DNA from: Phycomyces nitens
Lineage: Eukaryota; Mucoromycota; Mucoromycetes; Mucorales; Phycomycetaceae
Direction: 5' to 3'
DNA: 64,000 nt
NCBI GenBank assembly: GCA_022702545.1
Contig: JAHRBC010000004.1
Span: 2,232,001 to 2,296,000, forward strand
The notes beneath the pieces are model-generated. The model did no database searches and was not told where the DNA came from. It worked only from the letters and a program-made list of their open reading frames with translations. The translations under genes and the position numbers were made by a program. Position 1 is the first letter of the stretch. Each line of letters opens with the position of its first letter. Positions 46,404 through 57,319 of this stretch are shown here, one piece after another.

Positions 46404-48179
46404 ATGAATACCCTCTCTGTCCTTTCACCAAACCTCTCTTTTTATGACACACTCTTTTACGCTGGAGTTTATTCTCCACTCGCAGGAATTGTATTTCTCG
46501 TACTCCGCTACCACTATAGGCGCAAGACCTCGGTTCTTGCATCGGCTCCTCTTATTCCTACTAAAAACTTTTGGATATCCAACTTTGGCCTTGTTCCTCC
46601 ACCAAATGAGGCCGAGACTACAGATGAACTCTCAAACTTCCTTATAAGCGTCGGCCAAGACTCCAAGCAAAGCCCATTAAGTGTTAGCTGGTCCATCTTT
46701 GGATCTCCTTTGGTCATTGTCAATTCATTAAAAGGAATCAAGGATGTCCTTATAAGCGGTCAGATCAGAAGCAAGGTCCAGGGAAGACCATCAAACGTAC
46801 AACGAGGTAATCTTATTCGATTGATCCAAAACCATGTCTTTGGTGGAGAGAATATCAATAATGCAACGGGTGAGGTAAGTAATATATGCACAATAATCTC
46901 CCTCAAGAGGGTCTCACACATGCAAAATTTATAGGGGTGGCGCTGGCGTCGACATGTTCTTCTTCCACCCTTTCAACCTCGTCAATTGGTTCCAAACCTG
47001 CTTCCATATGTTGTCAAGAGAGCTCATAAACTGTTGGATATGTTTGGAAAGGCTGCAGACCAAGGCACTGCACTTGAACTCGACGGCGTATTTCAGGATC
47101 TGACCATGGATGTCATCAACTTTTATCTCTATGGCCGCAGTGATCTAAACTACTCGCTTGTAGGAGGAAAAGAGAACCTAAAGGTAATTGTTATACAAAA
47201 AAAAAGAAACACTTGATCAATAAGCTTACGGGTGTAATAGGATATGCATCATAATCTTGGACTTGGGTTCCAATCTATTGAGGCATGGCTTCCATTTGGA
47301 CTGAACAAGACAAAATGGGCACAGCGTGGATTTGGCCCCTCTCGTAAACTGCTCAAGGAGTTTGTCGAGGACTCGATTACCCTTGCTGTCGAGAAACAGA
47401 AAGAATACGAGGATAACGGCCAGGTGTTCCAATCTGTTACTGCTGCTGCCCTCTCTAGCGGGAAATATCATCCTGATCAATTTGATCTCATCAATGACCT
47501 ATTGTCCCTTACCTTTGCTGGATACGATACAACTGCTCATACTCTTGCTTTTTGCTTTTCTGAACTGGCGCGCGATCCTGCCCTTCAAGAAGAGCTTTTT
47601 CTCCAAGTCCGTGCCGTACTTGGTCCTCCTCCTGTACTGCCAGAGTCAATTACAGCCGAACGTCTAGCAAAGATGCCACTTGTATCGGCAGTGTATCGTG
47701 AGACATTGCGTAAATATCCTGCTGTTGCATTTATTCCAGCCCATGTCAACTACAATACGGTTGTTGATGGTGTAGTGGTACCCGCAGAATCTGAAATATG
47801 GTGTAATTTACGTGGCATCCAGATGAACCCTGAAATATTCCCCAATCCTGACAAATTTGACCCTTCTCGCTGGATCCGTCCTGGCGATACAAGTGATAGT
47901 CTGGGTGGGTTCGACAGCATGGCAGCCGATCATAACCGGGAGGGTCCAGCCGTAACACCCGACAAGCAATACAATTTCCCTGACCTCTCGTTCACTATTG
48001 GCCCTCATTCTTGTCTTGGCAAGAACATGGTTATCTTGGAACTTCGTACGACAATTGCATGCACAATCAACGAATTTACCTTTTCTCTCAAGAAAGACTC
48101 CGTAATTGATACCAAGATTGTCCTGACCACTAAGCCACGATATGGCGTCTGGACTCACTTTCAGCGAAGATCAGAGTAG
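46404..48179 (+). CDS. Cytochrome P450 monooxygenase
   Basis: Three exons: 46404..46874, 46935..47183 and 47241..48179, all phase 0, giving 552 residues. An N-terminal hydrophobic anchor (LAGIVFLVLRYHYRR, about residues 26-42) suggests an ER microsomal enzyme. P450 landmarks are present in order: WRWRRHVLLPPF for the C-helix, AGYDTT in the I-helix (about residue 333), ETLRKYP as the ExxR motif, FDPSRW as the PERF-like motif, and the heme-binding loop FTIGPHSCLGK with Cys498 as thiolate ligand. Insertions rich in Ser and Gly lie between the last two motifs. The substrate is not readable from sequence; fungal P450s of this kind hydroxylate sterols, fatty acids or xenobiotics. No biosynthetic partners lie nearby, so there is no sign of a metabolite cluster. 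Confidence 0.95.
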
Positions 48180-51173
48180 TCTATGTGATTGTGTTTATAA
48201 TGATAATAATATAAAAAAAGATGGATATTGGAAAACATTTTATCCATATATCACTGGAATATCCTTTAAGAAATAAAATAAAGATTGTTATACATATATA
48301 TATTAGAGTCTATTTAAATGGCCTATTGGTAAATTATTCAAAGAGAATGTTTGGCGACAAGAGTGATATGGTAGCCCGTTGTCATTGTATGCTTGGCCAT
48401 GTAATCTTGTACAGCAAAACCAGAAAGCTGCTATTTATGATTCTCTTTTTTTTTGCAATAATGTTGGGGTGGCCCTAGAATATTCTGATATTAATTGCAG
48501 TGATTACTTGAGCAAGTTCTTTATCTAGCCTGAACAATCCATTAATTGGCATTCCAATATATATATATATATACATCAAAGTATAAACAAACCTAAATGA
48601 TGGAAAAAACTAGGCATCCCTTTTATCTTTACATTTTGTCAAATATCGAGTGAAAATAAAATTTGACAATGCTATACTCTTTTATTCAGTTCAAACACAG
48701 ATTGTACTCTGTGTGATGAATAATTCTATAAAAGAAGTGCACAGTTGCACTCTAAAGCTTGAAATATTGAAATGTATGTAATGGGAGGCTTGGTTTTGGC
48801 TATGAAAAAGACATTCTTTGGATGCTGCAATTTTTTTTTGTTTGGTTCATGAACCGAGATGTTTGACTTTATTCTATTGGCCAAATAGCACTTTAAGAAT
48901 ATAAGAAATATCTTTAAAGCATGTATATCTAATGCACGTATAGCTCTTTATGGTACACTTGAGAGCTCGTGTAAAGTTAGATACTTGGCTCCAAGCTAAA
49001 AAATAAAATAACAAGCCAATAATCCTAGTTTAATTAATAATAATATATACCCTTGTAAATTTTTGGCCAGTGTCTTTTCCAAAAAGATAGTTGTACTATT
49101 TTATGCAACTTTGAGAGATTTGATGCTATGCAGAAAATAGTATTGTTACTAAACTAAATTGCTGTACTTAATTACTAATAAAAATAACCGTCTAAAAAAA
49201 ACACACACACACACACAATTACACTCTTGCAATGAATCCTAGTGATAAGATCTGTAGCTGTTGGCTGTCACTATCTATGAGACGTGCGCATGGCCTTTTA
49301 GAGACTAACCTCTTTTTAGAATTGGACACTATCAAGCTTTGGGATTTTTTATTTTTATTTTTATTTTAAAAAAGGAAAATAGCTAGAAAGTTCATTGACC
49401 TGAGATTGAGCAATATTTCTGATACTGTTCTCTCTTTATATGGCAATAGAAATGCTTAGTTAGTTTAAAACTTCTTTTTTTGGTATGCAGGTTTGGAAAA
49501 AGTTGGGGATAAGAAGCACTACTCAAAATAAAACGATTTTTGAGGTTTTTTGTGGTAGCTGGAATGTCCAATGCATATTTGTCCCACCATGAAAAAGAAA
49601 GTATATGCGACCAAAGTTAGTTCTAGACACTCCTACTTTGGGAAAAGGGCGAGGTGGTCTTGGAAAAAAAAAAGGAAGATTGTAAAAGACGCATTATTAT
49701 GATGTATAATTGCATTTGATAAAAACATCGACCATTTCTGTACTACTCTCCTAAAAGATTGTTTCTTGAGCCAAGATTTCAACATTGATTTAACTGATTG
49801 GTAACCATATAAACACTTGGCTAACCATCTCCATGACAACATATTGTATTGGCATGGTGATAAGCAAATCAATGCTGATTTATTTCGCCATAAGCCTAGA
49901 ATTCTATGGACTTGTTTTGGTCTTGAAAATATGTCTCACCACATCCGGTTTTAGACAGAGTACCTCCAAGGTTACAAAAATGAAGGGTACCTTGTTTACT
50001 TTGTGTGAACCCCATACATTGAGGCCATGGTTGATAACACAGGCTATATATTTACACGTTAAAAAAAATAAAGCGAAAAAGATGTGTTTTTGGTGAAAAT
50101 ATTGGAATAAAGTCCAAAGGTATTGACAAGGCCATAAGACACACACACATATATATATATATATATTAGTTTAATAGACAAAAAATAAATAAAGGCACTT
50201 TGACATTGGCCCCAAACATTAAACCCTGTCTGTAACCGATTTATAGACAGGTAAACTATAAATGTCTCTGAAAATATAATGGAAAAACTGCTATTTTTAT
50301 AAACTAATGGAAAACTATAAACAATATATACAATCGTCAAGGGGTTCAAAAGAATGAATTAGCATGTACTTCAATGTGATTATATCGAGACAATAAAGGC
50401 AAAGAGTGAATTTCTTTTTCAGGACAAACCTAGTTTGGAAAGTGATGAGTTTATTTCTAAATATCGATAAACGTTTTCCAAAAATAATAAGCGTCCAATT
50501 GGCAGTTAAAGTGTTGTGGAAGATGGCACCTTTATTGTCAATCTTGTTCCGCGCACTTGCTATTAATAATACCTTGGTATTACCATTAACACGTCCATCA
50601 CCTTTATGCTTAAAGAAAAGCATGTTACTATTGCTGTACTCATTATGCTATTGTTCTTTGGGCCAAGTGTGTGTTTTTATATTTAAAAAGTTCAATTGGA
50701 TGATGTGAAAGGACTTTATAGAAGGGCAGGAAGTCGTTAATTAAAGACAACTAGGAATTGCCTCGAGACATAATTCATTCGTCAAAAGGCAACCTTTTGG
50801 TCTCTTGGCTGAGCAGACTGGATCATAGTGGCCATTTAAAAAAAAGAATATGAGAAAACACCAGAGTCTTTTTTGTGCAAGACATTCCATTCTCGGGCAG
50901 AGAGGCTCCTTTGGTTGGTTTCAAGCGGGGATTGTAACCCCTAGAAAACCGAGCAAGTATCATTTGTTATCTCTTTTAACAACAGCCTCATCGTCCTTGT
51001 TCACTAGTCTGCACAAATTCTCAAAAGCATCCGCATCATTGTTTACTTCCAGCGTGGGGTTACGCCTTTCTGTCCTTTTATTTCTTGTGCGTAATTGTAA
51101 GGTGCATGTGCTTTAGGGTCTGATCCATTCTACAAGTCCCTTCCCCATTCCTTTTACAACCCCCAATCCGACC
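48180..51173. other. AT-rich gene-free region
   Basis: About 3 kb without supported genes. One minus-strand ORF (49633..49872) contains IIHHNNASFT, faintly like the DNA-element block H-x-D-N-A, but no second block confirms a transposase. TA and CA microsatellites are scattered through it, for example near 48558-48574, 49199-49217 and 50138-50167. Confidence 0.4.
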
Positions 51174-52179
51174 ATGGATTCACCTACCCAATCCCAGCAA
51201 CAGTCGCATGACAGCAGCCAGCCCGGTACACCAAATACTCCCGGTGGAGATTCTGCTTCAGAACAGTCGCCGAGCAGCTCTGTTGACCCAAAAAAGAAGA
51301 GAACAGGGCCAAAACGACGCAAAGTGACGCATGGTACGATGATTAAAGGAATAGTTTATAATTATTTATTTGTAAAAGCCTAATAAGACGGAATCGAATA
51401 GCATGCGTATACTGTAGACGTTCTCACATGACATGTGACGATGGTAAGAAAAAACATGGAGATGATTAACTCGATTTGATTAGAGTAAAAGATTGTGAAT
51501 CAATCAATGAATCAATCAATGAATCAATCAATGAATCATTCTGTTTTCTTATTCCAGGTCGCCCTTGTCAGAGGTGTATTAAACGTAGTATAGGCCACAT
51601 GTGCCATGATGAAGCCAAGAACCCTAGTACGGCACAGTCTACACAGTCCGCCAAAAGATCTTCATCTACGTCTACACCCGTAACGGCTGCTATGACCACC
51701 AATGGAGTAAATGCCGCAAACAACACCACCAACAACAATTATATGTCTTTGACTAATATGTCTGGAACGAATGGTAAAGTGTTCAACGCCATTGTTAGAA
51801 AAAGAGGGAGAAAATTGAATTACTTGAAAGAACGTGTATAAATGAGTAGAATTATTGAAAGTACATTCTTCTGGTTTCGTGCAGGCACCAATACCAACTT
51901 GGGTGGATTACCGCTCCAATTCTTTGGGCAAGTGGGTACAGGCCAGCTTACGTTTGCAAGTGAACATATGGGTAATGAGATATCAGTTATAAGGTAAGGC
52001 GGAAAGTAGAGCAATTTGGAGGTGTGGTAGATGTAAAGTCAATACATTGACATTGAATGAACAATAGTGATTTCCTCGATTCACTCGGCAGCGATACGCA
52101 TCCAATCTATGGAACTTCACAGCAACAACATCAACAACAGCAACAGCAACAACAACAACAGCAGCAGCAGCAGCAACAT

Positions 52180-52210
<31 letters not shown>

Positions 52211-53296
52211 AACAGCAACAGCAAGTCCAACACCAGCACTTACAACAACAACAACAACCAAATCAACAAAACCAACAAAACCAACACCAACAACACCACC
52301 ACCAGCAACAAATTCATCAGCAACAGCAGCAAATCCACCACCAGCAACATCACCATCAGACACAGCCAAATACACCCACATCTGCTGTAAATACTGCCGA
52401 GAAATTCTTCTTAACGGCTGCTGATCCATCAGATGGTAAACTGGAAGACCGTTTGACAGAAGTCATCAATGCAAAATATGAAGCTGGATTTCTGAAACCC
52501 TACAACTATGTCAATGGTTATGCACGTCTGCAGAAATACATGGATAATAAGTAAGTAGAATTCTCACCAATTCTTCAACTAAATTGTGTCTCTTTTGATT
52601 TTTGGTTTCCGTAGTATGTCTGCCTCTAGTAGACAGCGTATCCTGAATGTCATGGGCACCTTTCGTCCTGCATTCAGATCCGTAGCACAATCTTTGACAG
52701 ACATTGATTTGATTTTAGTAGAAGAAGCCTTTGAGAGGCTGTTGCTGGTAAGGATCATTCAATAATACAAATTATTTTGGTTCCAACGAGTGTGTAGGAC
52801 TATGATCGTGTGTTTAGTTCCATGGGAATTCCAGCTTGTCTTTGGCGTAGAACGGGTGAGATTTACAAGGGAAACAAAGAATTTGCCTCGCTTGTGAATG
52901 TGCCTATTGAGACCCTGAGAGAAGTAAAGTCTGATTGTATAAGCAAGGCTGTTGAGATGTACTCATTTGATTTTTATTTTTATTATTATTATTAGGGACG
53001 CCTGTGCATTTATGAACTAATGGCAGAGGAATCTGCAGTCAACTATTGGGAAAAATATGGAAATATTGCTTTTGATCCTGGGCAAAAGGCTGTCCTGACA
53101 TCTTGTCTATTAAAAAGTCCTGATCCAGAAAATACAAGCGTAATCTCATGCTGTTTCTCATTTACAATCAGAAGAGACAAATACAACATCCCGGTAAGTA
53201 CGATCTCATAATATCAATTTACTTGATATTGACTTGCCTGTTGGCTATACATAGACTGTTATTGTAGGAAACTTTTTACCAGTACAACTGCAATAA
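51174..53296 (+). CDS. ERT1: Zn2Cys6 and PAS-domain regulator of the ERT1/AcuK gluconeogenesis family
   Basis: Nine exons: 51174..51333, 51402..51443, 51558..51773, 51885..51993, 52068..52550, 52615..52747, 52798..52923, 52996..53193 and 53255..53296, giving 502 residues. The binuclear zinc cluster has all six cysteines (Cys55, 58, 65, 71, 74 and 83) in ACVYCRRSHMTC and GRPCQRCIKRSIGHMC, encoded across three exons. Its wording is that of the ERT1/RDS2/AcuK/AcuM family, which activates gluconeogenic genes when sugar is scarce. FASEHMGNE and VISDFLDS form the family's central box. A polyglutamine stretch of about 75 residues with interspersed His and Asn follows (52120-52370). The C-terminal PAS-like domain includes YDRVFSSMGIPACLWRRTGEI and closes with VIVGNFLPVQ. 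Nuclear location and role are inferred from the family. Confidence 0.93.
51497..51538. repeat. 12-bp tandem repeat (GAATCAATCAAT) in ERT1 intron 2
   Basis: About three and a half perfect copies of GAATCAATCAAT lie inside the 114-nt intron between the two zinc-cluster exons. Confidence 0.85.
52120..52370 (+). repeat. Glutamine codon repeat region in ERT1
   Basis: CAA/CAG/CAC-rich low-complexity tract coding for polyglutamine with interspersed His and Asn. It lies between the zinc cluster and the PAS domain. Mixed codons suggest it is not a recent pure expansion. Confidence 0.9.
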
Positions 53297-53681
53297 TAGA
53301 ATTAAATAGTAATAAAAAAAAAGAAGTTCGTTTTCCATGTTTTATATTTCGTTTTGGTCGTCTTTTTTGTACGTATTATTGAATCTACTTCTTTACTCTT
53401 GTTAATATTCTTAAACAATGATAGTGATAATAATATAATAATATAATAATATAATATAATAATAATGGTGGTGGTGGTATCATAAGGAGAAGAAGGAGAA
53501 GGAGAAAGGATGCTTGTGATGAACAATCCTTTTTGTTGGTGTGGTTGACATGGATCTTATCTGCCGAGGCATCAAAGGCTTTGTCAAGTACTATTTACAG
53601 AGGCAATAGCCAGAGGAAGAGGAAGAGGGAATAAGGGGATAAATATTGAAAATAAAAATAATAAAAAAATGGAAAAAAGGC
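53297..53681. other. Convergent 3' spacer between ERT1 and the ING gene
   Basis: This 385-bp AT-rich spacer separates two stop codons of converging genes. It includes purine-rich GGAGAA runs near 53490-53510. No gene is seen. Confidence 0.55.
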
Positions 53682-55007
53682 TTACTTTCTATGTTTGCCT
53701 TTTATTTTGGTGGAGCAGTTGTTGCAGTACCATTTGCCCTTTGGCACCGTCTTTAGATCAACACATGCCAGATGGAACCACTCAATCTCACACTATGCCA
53801 AAGTTAGGACTGAACCGAATATTACAAATCATTCAGCTTACCTCGGTATTGTCACATGCCACCATGTCCCCATACGATACTTGTTGGCAGTAGCAGTAAA
53901 GAGGCTCATTGGGATCAATAGGAAGATCAGCCGGCACCACGCTACAAACAAGATTAGTAATATTAATATAGTTTTTTTTTAGAATAACAATAATCAATAC
54001 TAACGTTTTTGCCTTTCCATTGCCATTCTTATTTGTTCCCATGGCAGATTTCGATTGCTTTTCTTTCTCGATCTGTGTCTTTATCCTGGCATCCTTGAGA
54101 GCCTGGGCTCGCAAAGATGCAGGAGGAGGAGTTCCATTGTCTTTTGCAGTCTTTCGCTCTAAATAGCCAAAAATAAAAATAAAAAAAGGGTCAGCAAAAT
54201 AACCTGCCAAAAATATATATATATATACTATAGACTTACTTTTTGTGGCCGATACTTCTAAGCGAAACCAAGATTTTCATTAAACCAAAATTAATACGTA
54301 ATAAAGAACCTCTTTAGAGCTCCCTACCTCTCTTTTCGCTCTTGCCGTCCTTTCGTTCCCTATCCAACCTCTTGTTGGCCTTGTCACGTAAATCGGCACT
54401 TTCTTTTAGGCTACGGGCCGAAGGTGCAAGTCCAGGTTGTGAAGTAACACGACTCATTCCAAGCACCTGTTCGTCTTCAAACTTTACAAGGTCCGCGTCT
54501 AATCGATTGCAGTTCTTCTCGGCCTATTATAACGCACACACCAAGTAAACAGTCTGGATCTTGTCTCCATCTACTATTTCTTACTGTGTCAAAGGTGGAT
54601 TTTGCCAAGGCGACCTTTTCTTCTCCCCTCTTGAGAGTCTCGCTAAGAAACCCGCTGAGGATTTTGAGTTTATCTATTCTTTCATTGGGGTCCATTTCCT
54701 TGACATTGTCAATAAGGTCGATTGCTCCCTTGGCAGTAGAGTCCAGTAGTTCTGAATGGGTTGCGTAAGGTGCAATGTTGATTTCCAAGTTGGATTACCT
54801 TGAGCATAGCCTTCCAATTCTCTCATCAAGGTAAAGTTTCTCTGAAGTTCCAAAGGAAGGGCCTCCATGGCTATAGGTACAAAGGTCATTTCGAGTCTAT
54901 ATTTTATATCTAACGGAATCTAACATGGCGAACTTGGCCTTACTGTCAACATAATCGTCTAAATAAACAAGACCGTCCATAAGCTTTGTTGATGCTGACG
55001 GCTTCAT
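53682..55007 (-). CDS. ING-family chromatin reader with PHD finger
   Basis: Eight exons on the minus strand: 55007..54944, 54870..54799, 54751..54585, 54523..54328, 54257..54240, 54158..54005, 53941..53842 and 53792..53682, giving 293 residues. The N-terminal ING domain reads [19 protein letters not shown] and [12 protein letters not shown], then a helical stretch ending [15 protein letters not shown] basic, Lys-rich linker follows. The C-terminal PHD finger has the complete C4HC3 set: Cys240, 242, 253 and 258, His264, Cys267, 280 and 283, in [20 protein letters not shown] and [13 protein letters not shown] proteins bind H3K4me3 and belong to histone acetyltransferase or deacetylase complexes (Yng1, Yng2 and Pho23 in yeast); which one this matches cannot be decided. 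Exon 5 is only 18 nt. Confidence 0.94.
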
Positions 55008-56183
55008 TGTTTCTTAATGTAGTTCTTTGGGTGTAAGAATTGTTGGAGTTGGTTGTACGTGCGTATCTGCAAAAGGTGTATGGCGAACTTTTTGTATGTC
55101 TGTGTGGGTTTGCGTGTGTACAAATGTTGTGCCTGGTATGGGATTTTTTTCGTTTTTAGAAAATATATAAAATAATAAAATTAATATGAGGCAATGAATG
55201 TGAAAATAGCTTGCTTGGCCGGTCACGGTCCTCAACTTTCTTGCCCTTTATTCAATCGCCGCTTATAATATTAATAGGCGCATAAACTTGATTTCTGCGA
55301 TTAATCATATTTGGAACGCCGTTATTCCAATGATGGTCAATGTAGATTTTTGCAGTGATGGGGTTTATTAATTGTTGGCTATCGACCCAAAACCATAAAG
55401 GAGAACATATTTATATATATATATATATATATTATTATTATTATTATTTTAAGAAGAAGAAGAAGAAGAAAAGAGAGTTTGCTAATGTCCACCAGGGGTA
55501 GTCTGGATCCAAATAAAAATTTATAGCTTTATTTTTTTTAAAAAGAAAAAAGAGAATGCCATTTTATTTTTTATTTTTGAAAGTGTGAGAATATTTTGTA
55601 CTTCAATGTTGAATGGATCGAATAGACTGATAATTCTAAAGCTAATCATCACGTTTTTTCAGTGTGTTACTTGCTTCTTAATCTTTATATAATAGAATAT
55701 AATAGAATATTAGAATATTAGAATATATAAATTTATTTTATAAGGGGGTGGTGAAAGCCAAGCTTTTTATTATTCTTATTTTGCTGCGGCAGGCTTATGT
55801 AACAATCTTATTTATTTTTTATAGCACATGAATAGAAATTGAAATTATACAAGTTTGGCCAATGGGTTTGGTGGTGGTAGTGCCCAGAATTAACATATAA
55901 CATAAATCATATAGATGGGATGTGTAAATTATTTTTATTGGAATTATTATTGTTATTAGATAAATAGATGGATAGATAGATATGAAAGATGGCAGAATGA
56001 GAAGAATAATATAAAGAAATGGTGCGTAGTTACAAAGCAAGTTTAAAAGAGTGGTGTATACAATAAACAATATGAACGAAAGTCAAGAGGCATGAATATA
56101 AAGACAGGAGTATATGATGATGGCGTATAACGAAGTGATGATTTGGTCATGATGGCATGGAAATAAAGAAAGATGGATAATTC
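55008..56183. other. AT-rich spacer with simple repeats
   Basis: Upstream of the ING gene: TA/TTA and GAA microsatellites (55411-55471), A/T runs and AATAGAAT direct repeats near 55692-55725. No coding region was recognised. Confidence 0.45.
55411..55471. repeat. (TA)n(TTA)n(GAA)n compound microsatellite
   Basis: Alternating TA dinucleotides pass into TTA triplets and then GAA triplets. A simple-sequence tract in non-coding DNA. Confidence 0.85.
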
Positions 56184-57319
56184 TTAAGAAATGCAGTTTG
56201 GTGGTGTTGCCCAAGAGTTTGCTAGGCCAGAGAGCCATTGAGCAACATCGTCTGGGATATCACAGTATAGGATATGTTTAAGGATCTCTAGTTTTACACC
56301 TGAAGAGTTGCTGGTAAGACCGGCTTGGTAGTAGTCTGGTTCGATCAATTCCATTGCGATACGTTCGTAGACCACAGTGAGGTCTGGCACTGGTTCTCCT
56401 TCGATTGTGGGGCAATTGTCCATTGTGCCAAAGGTAATTGGAATATGAGGTGCAAATGGGAATAGGCCATATCGAGTTTCATTGGGTTTGATGGGCATTT
56501 GACGCGCGCACTCGGCCAAGAAAAGATTGTGGCACCACAATGGTAATCGACCGCGAATCAAAACATCATTTGCGCCACCATAGGGGTTGGTGTATCGCAT
56601 GCCAAAGGTGTAACTGTAAGGAATGAAGGTTGGCATGGTACTTGACCAGCCAGATGATGAAGCGAGTGTGGGTGTTGTTTGGTTGGATGTGGGATCTAGG
56701 GCGTATTTAAAGGTATCAATGGGTGCGTCAACTATAGAGATGTTAGATGTGTTTAGGGTTATTGTTTGTTTAACAAAAACATACCATTGTCTAGACTCTG
56801 GTAGAAGCTGTCTTCAAACATGGATAAGGTCGGGGAGTTGCATTTTGGCACGGTCTGCCATTTCTGGTGCACAAACACACCTTTTGAGAGGCGAACAATT
56901 GAAGCTTGATCTTCAGCGTTGACATTAAGACAGTGAATCATACGATGCAAAAGATTCTCGGATCGAAGGCGTCTATAGGAAAACAAGTCTTTGATCGAGA
57001 GGGATTCAGAATCAAAGATGGAGTGGGCGTATTTGGAGACTTGTCGGGCCTGGGTTTCCCCAGAGACAAACTTGTTGAAGTAGCGTGCAGGAGATGGTAG
57101 GACGACACTGGTGGAGTTGTACATTTGACGAAGTATGTCTGAATATGCTTGCTCCCAGTCTTCATTTTTAATGGTGGCTGTAGTAGGAAGACTTGTCGTT
57201 TGGTCTCCAAAGAGAAAATCGTTTAGATCAACATCTTGGCTCTTGGCCTCAAGCGGTGAATTGACTGGATAGACGCCTGGTGAGCTGAAGAAGTTATAGG
57301 TGGCATATACAGAAGACAT
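56184..57319 (-). CDS. Unrecognised 360-residue protein
   Basis: Two exons on the minus strand, 57319..56785 and 56731..56184, joined by a 52-nt GT-AG intron with frame kept. The product starts MSSVYATYNFF and is 360 residues. The first half is mostly helical-looking and polar, with RLRSENLLHRMIHCLN. The second half is richer in Pro, Tyr and aromatics: PTFIPYSYTFGMRYTNPYGG, IRGRLPLWCHNLFLAECAR and RYGLFPFAPHIPITFG. It has no signal peptide, membrane segment or catalytic motif that I recognise. The clean splice and even composition argue for a real, intact gene. I cannot assign a family, so no function is offered. Confidence 0.75.

Noticed and set aside
49633..49872. Possible transposase fragment with IIHHNNASFT
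   Set aside because: One short resemblance only, with no neighbouring catalytic block; not enough to call an element.
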